Assembly: GCA_028691625.1 (NCBI GenBank)
Contig: JAQUYZ010000005.1
Span: 1 to 17,418 of the forward strand
Source of the DNA: Eubacteriales bacterium
GTDB taxonomy: Bacteria > Bacillota > Clostridia > Peptostreptococcales > Anaerovoracaceae
Direction of reading: 5' to 3'
DNA length: 17,418 nt
The position numbers were made by a program, and so were the translations under genes. Below, piece by piece: positions 1 to 6,177 of this stretch. How positions within the stretch are numbered: the first letter of the stretch is position 1; each line of letters begins with the position of its first letter. The notes beneath the pieces were generated by a model that saw only the letters and a program-made list of their open reading frames with translations, ran no database searches and was not told where the DNA came from.

Positions 1-105
1 GTCACCAAATAAGTGAACCATGTGTGCACCGTCCACCAAACTTCCGCCGTAATGGGCATCCTTGTGTGACATTCTCAAACGAATCGTCGAAGTAATTTTT
101 TCCAT
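1..105 (-). CDS. kal: 3-aminobutyryl-CoA ammonia-lyase, N-terminal part only
   Basis: Only the first 35 codons are present; the gene continues beyond the left edge. The start is ATG at 105 (reading leftward), with a GAGGAG ribosome binding site just before it. The translation contains [13 protein letters not shown] followed by LVDGA, which I recognise as the N-terminus of the small hotdog-fold Kal family (usually about 125-130 residues). Kal removes ammonia from L-3-aminobutyryl-CoA to give crotonyl-CoA, late in lysine fermentation. The gene diverges from the sigma-54 activator and has its own -24/-12 promoter about 50 bases upstream. The neighbouring kdd and kam genes make the call secure despite the short fragment. 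kce, usually part of the same gene set, may lie farther left. Confidence 0.85.
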   Translation of the reverse strand, partial: MEKITSTIRLRMSHKDAHYGGSLVDGAHMVHLFGD

Positions 106-164
106 ATCTTTTCTCCTCTTTGATTATTTTATATATTGATATTCTGTCCAATCTAAAATTTAAA

Positions 165-182
165 TTGCAAATTGCATGCCAA
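165..182 (-). promoter_or_regulatory. sigma-54 (-24/-12) promoter of kal
   Basis: Read on the minus strand this is TTGGCATGCAATTTGCAA. It fits the sigma-54 consensus TGGCAC-N5-TTGC[AT] with one mismatch and has the obligatory GG-N10-GC spacing (GG at 180-179, GC at 168-167). The predicted transcription start is near 155, leaving a leader of about 50 bases before the kal ATG. The sequence is nearly the same as the promoter in front of kdd. Confidence 0.8.
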
Positions 183-201
183 TACGGTATCCTTGTATTA
201 A
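172..201 (+). promoter_or_regulatory. possible promoter of the activator gene
   Basis: TTGCAT (172-177) and TATTAA (196-201) are separated by 18 bases and could be a housekeeping -35/-10 pair for the activator. It would overlap the divergent kal sigma-54 promoter, so the two could compete. The match to consensus is modest. Confidence 0.3.
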
Positions 202-216
202 ACAAGAAATGAACCG

Positions 217-251
217 ATTTTGCATCACCCTGTTGACAGGTGATGCAAAAT
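217..251. promoter_or_regulatory. 13-bp perfect dyad, candidate activator site
   Basis: ATTTTGCATCACC (217-229) is repeated in inverse at 239-251 with a 9-base centre. The dyad lies about 62-96 bases upstream of the predicted kal transcription start, the usual place for a sigma-54 activator site. It also ends 9 bases before the GGGAGG of the activator gene, so it could act in autoregulation or as an RNA hairpin in that leader. It has no T-run and is unlikely to be a terminator. Confidence 0.5.
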
Positions 252-274
252 ATTGAGCAGGGAGGCCGGAAGAA

Positions 275-2356
275 ATGATGGATAACAGCTATGGCGTGAA
301 GAGAGTGCTTGAACCCAAACACGTATTGTCTACTTCAGCCTGGAAAGTGGATAACAACAGGGAAATCTATCCCAATGAAATCAGGGTATCGATCAAGAAG
401 CTTCATCTGGAAGGGACCAGCTTCAAACAGATTTGTATTGAATCCAATAATAATCTGGACAAGATCAAAGACAGGATCATCGACATCGTGATTAAAAGAG
501 GAAAGCTGCATAATCCCGTTACGGATACGGGCGGGCTTTTATATGGCACCGTTGATATAATCGGGGACGAATACTTGAATAAGCAAGGCCTGGAGGTTGG
601 AGACGAGATCATCTGCAACGCATCTCTCGCAGCGGTCCCACTCTATATCAGCAGAATCACCAGGATCGATATGGCATACAGCCAGGTGGATGTGGAGGGT
701 TATGCGATCCTGTTCAACGAGTTCCCGATCGTCAGAAGACCGGCAGATGTCCCCCTTAATCTGCTTTTGTTTGCTTTTAATGAATCCGGAACCATGTACA
801 CCGTCAGCAAGTGTGCCCGGGGCAAGAAGGATTTTCTTGTTGTCGGGAGCAATCTTCTGACCAACTCCCTTTTTGGCTTTGCAATCAGAAAGGTGGCGGG
901 ACCTGATGCCAGAATCGTCTGCCTGATCGACAATAAATCCGAGGTGCTGCTGAAGGGAAAAAGTATCGATCTTCTGTTAAATAATGTGTTTACGGAAATC
1001 TACTTCGTCAATATACTAAAGCCGATGGAATGCTTGCAGAAACTGAATGCGGATTCGCTTTTCGACATGAGTGTCAACTGCGCCGACATACCGGGGGCGG
1101 AAACCATCAACATACTGGCGACAAAACCCGGCGGAACGGTTTGCTTTGCAAATCTGATCAACAACTATAACATTGCATTGTACCTGACGGAGGCCATTTC
1201 CCGTCAGTTGGACATCCGCTGTGCTGACGGGTACCTTGAGGAGTATGACGAGTTTGACATCAAAATCGTGCAGGATCTGGCTCCGTTTCTGGAAAGGGCC
1301 ATGGTTACGGAAATGAAGGTGGAGGATAATATCTCCTATCCATTGGGACGTTCAAAAAAAGGCTTTGAGCTTTCCGGCTACCGAAAAAGTCTGGTTGAGG
1401 ACTTCATCTGTGAAAGCAGGGCAATGGCCACGGTGCTGGATGAGATTCTCAGTGTAGCTAAGTACGATTGCAATGTGCTGATCACAGGAGACACAGGCGT
1501 CGGAAAGGAAAAAGTCGCAACGCTGATACAGAAAAACAGCAATCGAAGGATGCAGCCCTTTGTGAAGATCAACTGTGCCGCCATCGCGGACAATCTTATC
1601 GAATCCGAGTTTTTCGGATATGAAAGGGGTTCCTTTACCGGAGCCAATGCAGCAGGTAAAAAGGGATATTTCGAGCTTGCCGACAACGGAATCATCTTGC
1701 TGGATGAAATCGGAGATCTGCCTCCGGACCTTCAGGCGAAGCTGCTGCGGGTGATTCAGGACGGTGAGTTTTACAAGCTGGGGGGTACGGAGCCGATCAA
1801 GACTAACGTCAGGATTATTTCCGCTACCAACCGGGATCTGGAAAAACTGATCGAGGAAAAGAAGTTCCGAAGAGACCTTTATTACAGACTCAATGTCTTT
1901 CCTATCCGTGTGCCCACCCTGGACGAGAGAAAAGCGGAAATACCGGCGCTGGTCGAGTATTTCATGAAGAAATATACAGAGAAATTCGGAATCGAAAGGG
2001 CCATAGCGGAGGATGCCATGGCATATCTGAAGGAATGTAGCTGGCCGGGAAACATCAGAGAGCTGGAAAACGTAGTTCAAAGGCTGTTGATTACTTCAAG
2101 AGATGAAACGATTACCGTTTTGGACGTCATGAAGGAGCTTCACACCGATCTCTTTGAAACGGTCAGCGTCAATTTCGACGAGACCCCCTTTGAAGAGTCC
2201 GGAAGGATGAATCTGGATGAAATGCTGGACAGCTTCGAAAAAAATATCATCCGGTATGCCTGTGAAAAACACGGATCCACCAGAAAAGCGGCGAAAGCGA
2301 TTGGAATAAGCCAGACACAGCTGGTCAGAAAAAAGAACAAATATAAGATCACATAA
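275..2356 (+). CDS. sigma-54 activator with Kdd-like sensor domain
   Basis: This 693-residue protein has three parts. Residues 1 to about 350 are clearly homologous to the Kdd enzyme encoded next door: shared blocks include HNPVT then GG, the VGD segment and QVD then AILF. However, the glycine-rich NAD loop of Kdd (GGGGKSG) has become GSNLLTN (191-197), so this half is probably non-catalytic. Residues about 380-620 are a sigma-54-interacting AAA+ domain: Walker A GDTGVGKE (405-412), the sigma-54 loop GSFTGA (452-457), Walker B ILLDE (474-478) and arginine-finger region RRDLYYRL (532-539). A Fis-type helix-turn-helix fills about 655-693. The start is ATG 275 (or 278) behind GGGAGG at 260-265. 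Position, domain content and the two sigma-54 promoters suggest it activates kal and the kdd operon in response to a pathway intermediate such as 3,5-diaminohexanoate. The ligand is inferred. Confidence 0.9.
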   Translation: MMDNSYGVKRVLEPKHVLSTSAWKVDNNREIYPNEIRVSIKKLHLEGTSFKQICIESNNNLDKIKDRIIDIVIKRGKLHNPVTDTGGLLYGTVDIIGDEYLNKQGLEVGDEIICNASLAAVPLYISRITRIDMAYSQVDVEGYAILFNEFPIVRRPADVPLNLLLFAFNESGTMYTVSKCARGKKDFLVVGSNLLTNSLFGFAIRKVAGPDARIVCLIDNKSEVLLKGKSIDLLLNNVFTEIYFVNILKPMECLQKLNADSLFDMSVNCADIPGAETINILATKPGGTVCFANLINNYNIALYLTEAISRQLDIRCADGYLEEYDEFDIKIVQDLAPFLERAMVTEMKVEDNISYPLGRSKKGFELSGYRKSLVEDFICESRAMATVLDEILSVAKYDCNVLITGDTGVGKEKVATLIQKNSNRRMQPFVKINCAAIADNLIESEFFGYERGSFTGANAAGKKGYFELADNGIILLDEIGDLPPDLQAKLLRVIQDGEFYKLGGTEPIKTNVRIISATNRDLEKLIEEKKFRRDLYYRLNVFPIRVPTLDERKAEIPALVEYFMKKYTEKFGIERAIAEDAMAYLKECSWPGNIRELENVVQRLLITSRDETITVLDVMKELHTDLFETVSVNFDETPFEESGRMNLDEMLDSFEKNIIRYACEKHGSTRKAAKAIGISQTQLVRKKNKYKIT

Positions 2357-2366
2357 CTGAGCCGGG

Positions 2367-2424
2367 GAATGGAATGCATATCAGCGGATAAACTAGTTGA
2401 AGTGCATTCCATTCTGCTGTTTTT
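2367..2424 (+). terminator. terminator after the activator gene
   Basis: GAATGGAATGCA (2367-2378) pairs perfectly with TGCATTCCATTC (2403-2414) across a 24-base loop. It is followed by TGCTGTTTTT, giving a T-run at 2420-2424. It sits just after the activator stop codon and separates that gene from the kdd operon. The large loop makes it somewhat atypical. Confidence 0.6.
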
Positions 2425-2433
2425 GCAGGAATA

Positions 2434-2488
2434 CCGAACCGACTCCGGTTCGGATCGGAACGGATTTCTTGCAAAAATGGTTCGGAAC
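2434..2488. promoter_or_regulatory. cluster of GTTCGG dyads, candidate activator sites
   Basis: CCGAACCG (2434-2441) and CGGTTCGG (2446-2453) form a perfect dyad with a 4-base centre. Related pieces follow: GTTCGGATCGGAAC (2448-2461) and GTTCGGAAC (2480-2488). They lie about 116 to 62 bases upstream of the predicted kdd transcription start, where sigma-54 activators bind. GAACGGATTT (2458-2467) resembles GAACCGATTT at 211-220 in the kal control region. Confidence 0.5.
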
Positions 2489-2522
2489 TAAAAATGGGTG
2501 CGGGATTTTCAACATGCGGTTC

Positions 2523-2540
2523 TTGGCATACTACTTGCTA
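2523..2540 (+). promoter_or_regulatory. sigma-54 (-24/-12) promoter of the kdd operon
   Basis: TTGGCATACTACTTGCTA matches the sigma-54 consensus TGGCAC-N5-TTGC[AT] with one mismatch. GG at 2525-2526 and GC at 2537-2538 are exactly 10 bases apart. Predicted transcription start is near 2550, with a leader of about 70 bases before the kdd ATG. Confidence 0.85.
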
Positions 2541-2619
2541 TATACTATGGCATAATGCTTAAATTCAAATTGAATGATAGGAATGAAATGAATTTTAAAA
2601 CTCAGGAGGAAAACGAAAA

Positions 2620-3651
2620 ATGAAAAAAGGGAATCCATTTGGTACTCACCGCGTGATTTCACCGAAGGGAGTACTTCCGCAGCCGGCGGATGTAATCGAC
2701 AACACGATGGAAATCTACGACAACGAAGTTCTGATCGATGTGCAGACTTTGAACGTAGACTCTGCCAGCTTTACTCAGATAGAAAAACAGGCAAACGGCA
2801 ATATCGAAGAGATTAAGAAAATCATGATGGGAATCGTTGCAAAAGCAGGGAAGCACAAGAATCCTGTAACGGGCTCCGGCGGAATGCTCATCGGAACAGT
2901 CGAGGAAATCGGACCTGCTTACGAAGGAGACCTGAAGGTTGGCGACAAGATCGCTACATTGGTATCGCTCTCTCTGACTCCGCTGGTAATCGATGAAATT
3001 CTTGAAGTAAGACCTGATATCGACCAGGTCGACATCAAAGGAAAAGCAATCCTGTTCCAGAGCGGCATCTATGCTGTGCTTCCGGAGGATCTTCCTGAAA
3101 CATTGGCCCTGTCGGTTCTTGACGTTGCAGGTGCGCCTGCGCAGACGGCCAAACTTGTTCAGGCCGGCGACACGGTAGTCGTCATCGGCGGCGGCGGAAA
3201 ATCCGGTCTTCTTTGTTTGTATGAAGCAAAGAAAAGAGCCGGTGTTACCGGTAAAGTCATCTGCATCGGCGGAAGTGAAAAGAGCACAGACAGAGCAAGA
3301 AAGCTCGGACTTGCTGATGAATATTTTGCTGCAGACGCAACAGATGCAATTTACATTTACGAAAAGATTATGGAACTGACAGACGGAAAGCTTGCTGACG
3401 TTGTGATCAACTGCGTTAATATCGAAAACACGGAAATGGCAAGCATTCTTGCTACGAAAGACAACGGAACCGTATACTTTTTCAGCATGGCAACCAGCTT
3501 CACGAAAGCTGCATTAGGTGCAGAAGGCGTTGGAAAAGACGTGAACATGATCGTTGGAAACGGATACTGCAAAGGTCATGCTGCGATTTCTCTTCAGGTG
3601 CTGAGAGAGTGCGAGCCTTTAAAGAACCTGTTTGCGGAGATGTACGCATAA
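2620..3651 (+). CDS. kdd: L-erythro-3,5-diaminohexanoate dehydrogenase
   Basis: The enzyme oxidises and deaminates (3S,5S)-3,5-diaminohexanoate with NAD(P)+ to (S)-5-amino-3-oxohexanoate plus ammonia, the third step of lysine fermentation. The 343-residue length fits the family. A Rossmann segment VVVIGGGGKSGLL carries the nucleotide-binding glycines at 190-196. The N-terminal half contains HKNPVTGSGGMLIGTVEEIG, a block shared with the sensor half of the upstream activator. ATG 2620 follows AGGAGG at good distance. It is the first gene behind the sigma-54 promoter and is followed after 137 bases by kamA. The call rests on recognising the family and on context. Confidence 0.92.
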   Translation: MKKGNPFGTHRVISPKGVLPQPADVIDNTMEIYDNEVLIDVQTLNVDSASFTQIEKQANGNIEEIKKIMMGIVAKAGKHKNPVTGSGGMLIGTVEEIGPAYEGDLKVGDKIATLVSLSLTPLVIDEILEVRPDIDQVDIKGKAILFQSGIYAVLPEDLPETLALSVLDVAGAPAQTAKLVQAGDTVVVIGGGGKSGLLCLYEAKKRAGVTGKVICIGGSEKSTDRARKLGLADEYFAADATDAIYIYEKIMELTDGKLADVVINCVNIENTEMASILATKDNGTVYFFSMATSFTKAALGAEGVGKDVNMIVGNGYCKGHAAISLQVLRECEPLKNLFAEMYA

Positions 3652-3694
3652 GCTTGTCAAATTTCCCGGCGCAAATATATCAAGACAGATTGCT

Positions 3695-3711
3695 GCAGCG
3701 ATCCGCGCTGC
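3695..3711 (+). other. short GC-rich hairpin between kdd and kamA
   Basis: GCAGCG (3695-3700) pairs with CGCTGC (3706-3711) across a 5-base loop. A T-poor tail (GTAAACTTTATTTAA) follows, so it is a weak terminator at best; it may be an mRNA end or processing structure. No convincing promoter for kamA was found in the 137-base gap, which suggests transcription continues from kdd. Confidence 0.3.
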
Positions 3712-3788
3712 GTAAACTTTATTTAATCTAAGGGTAGAACGAAAAATTTATTTAATCGGCAGGAACAAAGAAAGAAAGGAAAATCGCA

Positions 3789-5054
3789 ATGTCAGAAAGA
3801 AGAAATTGGAAAGACATCGAAGCTTGGAAGAACGTTTCCGAAGCGGAATGGAATGACTGGAAATGGCAGGTGGCCAACAGAATCACCGATGTGGAACAGC
3901 TAAAGAAAATCATTAATCTCACTCCGGAGGAAGAAAAGGACATCGCCGAAGTAGTGAAAAGCTTCCGCCTTGGAATTACCCCTTACTACGCATCTTTGAT
4001 GGACGCAGATGATCCGAGATGTCCCGTAAGAATGCAGGCAGTTCCGGTTATCGCGGAAACCCACAGAAGCGAAGCAGATATGCTTGATCCGCTTCACGAG
4101 GATGAGGACTCTCCGGCCCCTGGATTGACCCACAGATATCCAGACAGAGTTTTATTCCTGATTACCGACCAGTGCTCCATGTACTGCAGACATTGCACCA
4201 GAAGAAGACTTGCAGGGGAAACAGACGGTGCGAGAAGCATGGATGACATCAAGAAGTGCATCGAATATATCAGGAAGACACCGGTTGTAAGGGACGTACT
4301 GCTGTCAGGGGGCGACTGTCTTCTGGTGGATGACGAGATACTTGAATACATCTTCAGCGAACTGAGAAAGATTCCGCATGTACAGATTATAAGATTGGGA
4401 TCCAGAACCCCTGTGGTTATGCCGCAGAGAATCACCGATGATCTTTGCAACATGCTGAAGAAGTATCACCCCGTATGGCTGAATACCCATTTCAACCATC
4501 CGAAAGAAATGACTCCGGAAGCGATGGAAGCTTGCAGAAAGCTTGCTGACGCCGGGATCCCTCTCGGAAATCAGTCCGTACTGCTCAGAGGAGTGAACGA
4601 CTGTCCGCATATCATGAGAGACCTGGTTCATGATCTGGTCAGAAACAGAGTAAGACCGTACTACATTTATCAGTGCGACCTCTCCCTGGGCATCGAGCAC
4701 TTCAGAACCTCCGTTGCGGCGGGAATCAATATTATTGAAGGGCTGAGAGGGCACACCTCCGGGTATGCCGTGCCTACCTTCGTAGTAGATGCTCCCGGCG
4801 GCGGCGGGAAAATTCCGGTCATGCCTCAATACATCATTTCCCAGTCGCCGGATAAGGTGATCCTGAGAAATTATGAAGGTGTGATCACGACCTACACCGA
4901 GCCTGTCGATCTTCCGAAGCTTGAATGTACCTGCGACTACTGCACAGGCAAGAAGGAATATCATTATGAGGGTGTAGCGGGACTGCTCAACGGGGAAAGA
5001 ATGGCGATGGAACCGCAGCACCTGCTCAGGCACGAGAGAAACAAGCACAAATAA
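3789..5054 (+). CDS. kamA: lysine 2,3-aminomutase (radical SAM, PLP)
   Basis: KamA converts L-lysine to L-beta-lysine, the entry step of the pathway. The 421-residue protein has the radical-SAM [4Fe-4S] motif CSMYCRHC with cysteines at 129, 133 and 136. The glycine-rich PGGGGK places the PLP-binding lysine at 341 (K337 in the well-studied C. subterminale enzyme). The structural zinc cysteines of the C-terminal swap are present as CTCDYC (380, 382, 385), with the partner cysteine at 272. Length and all cofactor residues match the clostridial enzyme, not the shorter EpmB type. ATG 3789 follows AAAGGA. The next gene, kamB, follows after a hairpin that could cut transcription down. Confidence 0.96.
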   Translation: MSERRNWKDIEAWKNVSEAEWNDWKWQVANRITDVEQLKKIINLTPEEEKDIAEVVKSFRLGITPYYASLMDADDPRCPVRMQAVPVIAETHRSEADMLDPLHEDEDSPAPGLTHRYPDRVLFLITDQCSMYCRHCTRRRLAGETDGARSMDDIKKCIEYIRKTPVVRDVLLSGGDCLLVDDEILEYIFSELRKIPHVQIIRLGSRTPVVMPQRITDDLCNMLKKYHPVWLNTHFNHPKEMTPEAMEACRKLADAGIPLGNQSVLLRGVNDCPHIMRDLVHDLVRNRVRPYYIYQCDLSLGIEHFRTSVAAGINIIEGLRGHTSGYAVPTFVVDAPGGGGKIPVMPQYIISQSPDKVILRNYEGVITTYTEPVDLPKLECTCDYCTGKKEYHYEGVAGLLNGERMAMEPQHLLRHERNKHK

Positions 5055-5062
5055 AGATTAAT

Positions 5063-5111
5063 GCTGCGCCTGTCGGCTGGAGGGCATTCCGTCATGGCGC
5101 AGCCACTTTTT
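5063..5111 (+). terminator. internal terminator-like hairpin between kamA and kamB
   Basis: GCTGCGCC (5063-5070) pairs perfectly with GGCGCAGC (5096-5103). The 25-base loop can pair further (CGG with CCG). It is followed by CACTTTTTATATTTT, with a T-run at 5107-5111. In the middle of an operon this would give partial read-through and less kamBC than kdd-kamA transcript. Confidence 0.6.
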
Positions 5112-5145
5112 ATATTTTGCAGAGAGAGCCTGCAAGGAGAAAAAC

Positions 5146-6177
5146 ATGGGTCTACTAAGCCAATTGAAGCAGAAATATAAAACTCTGTCTATCGTGGGGA
5201 TGGCCAAGAATGCAGGAAAAACGACAGCGCTGAACTATCTGATCGAAGAAGCAATGGATGACGGCGTTGTTCTGGGGATTACATCAACTGGCAGAGATGG
5301 TGAAAGTTGTGACCTTGTAACAGGAACAGACAAGCCCAGAGTCTTTCTTGACACCGGTACGATCGTATCGGTTCCTGTCAAGCTATATGACATGGCGGAA
5401 GCCGGCCTGGAAATCCTGTGCATGACCAATTATTCCACGGCGCTGGGGCAGATTATGCTCTGCAGGGTTGCGGAGAGCGGATATGTACAAATAGCGGGAC
5501 CGGTCAACACGAAAGATCATAAAAAAATGTGCGGAGAAATGCTGGCATACGGAGCAGAAATCATACTGATTGACGGTGCGGTCGATCGGAAATCAATTGC
5601 AGCGCCGGATACCTCAGATGCGATCATTTTATCAACGGGGGCAGTGCTTTCCCGAAGCATGAAAAAGGTCGTGGAAGAGACAGTCCATATCGTAGGACTT
5701 TATCAGCTGCCCGAACTGGAGAAGGGAAACGTCAGAGAACTGATCCTTGCCGGACAAAAGCGGGAGCGGATCATGCTGATCAAAGGGGAGCGGGTCGAAC
5801 TGCTTGACTTGAAAACCGGTCTGTCAGCAGGAAAATTTCTGGATGAGGCAATCGACGAGGACACGGAGTACATATATATTCCGGGGGCTCTGACGAGCAG
5901 CGTGATTTCCGATATCCATCCGACAAAATTAAAACAAGTTCAGTTTATACTCAAGGATCCGACGAAGATTTTTATCGATGCAATGCATTGGCAGCAGCTG
6001 CGGAAAAAAGGCTTTACCGCAAAGGTTCTGGAGAATATCACAGTCGCTGCTCTGACCGTAAACCCTCATGCCCCTGCTGGGTATTCCTTTGAGCATGAAG
6101 CGCTGCTGAAAGCCATGAGAAGCGTCATAGACGGAATTCCTGTGATCGATGTGAAGCTGGGAGGGGGAGTTCAGTGA
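5146..6177 (+). CDS. kamB: lysine 5,6-aminomutase reactivase subunit KamB
   Basis: This 343-residue protein begins with a P-loop-like segment, GMAKNAGKTT at residues 18-27, which fits a nucleotide-binding fold with a shifted first glycine. Homologues sit between kamA and kamD in lysine-fermenting bacteria and are named as a subunit of the factor that reactivates the B12-dependent lysine 5,6-aminomutase. Later segments such as EIILIDGAVDRKS (about 144-156) and a possible C-terminal nucleotide or protein contact region are not assignable to motifs by eye. ATG 5146 follows AAGGAG. Its stop overlaps the start of kamC (GTGA), which indicates translational coupling and a partnership of the two products. 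The specific function is taken from family and neighbours. Confidence 0.85.
   Translation: MGLLSQLKQKYKTLSIVGMAKNAGKTTALNYLIEEAMDDGVVLGITSTGRDGESCDLVTGTDKPRVFLDTGTIVSVPVKLYDMAEAGLEILCMTNYSTALGQIMLCRVAESGYVQIAGPVNTKDHKKMCGEMLAYGAEIILIDGAVDRKSIAAPDTSDAIILSTGAVLSRSMKKVVEETVHIVGLYQLPELEKGNVRELILAGQKRERIMLIKGERVELLDLKTGLSAGKFLDEAIDEDTEYIYIPGALTSSVISDIHPTKLKQVQFILKDPTKIFIDAMHWQQLRKKGFTAKVLENITVAALTVNPHAPAGYSFEHEALLKAMRSVIDGIPVIDVKLGGGVQ

Noticed and set aside
233..238. TTGACA, a perfect -35 hexamer upstream of the activator gene
   Set aside because: No -10 box lies 16-18 bases downstream, and the hexamer falls in the loop of the dyad close to the ribosome binding site.
275..1320. Kdd-like half seen as a kdd pseudogene upstream of kdd
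   Set aside because: It is continuous in frame with intact AAA+ and Fis domains, has a ribosome binding site and no stops, so it is a real fusion protein.
1352..2080. 242-codon minus-strand open frame within the activator gene
   Set aside because: It lies entirely within the conserved AAA+ coding sequence and has no recognisable family features.
3652..3788. A sigma-54 or other promoter before kamA
   Set aside because: No GG-N10-GC element and no good -35/-10 pair were found, so kamA is probably read from the kdd promoter.
4305..5048. 247-codon minus-strand open frame within kamA
   Set aside because: Antisense to a highly conserved gene; its composition is that of a mirror frame and it has no recognisable domain.
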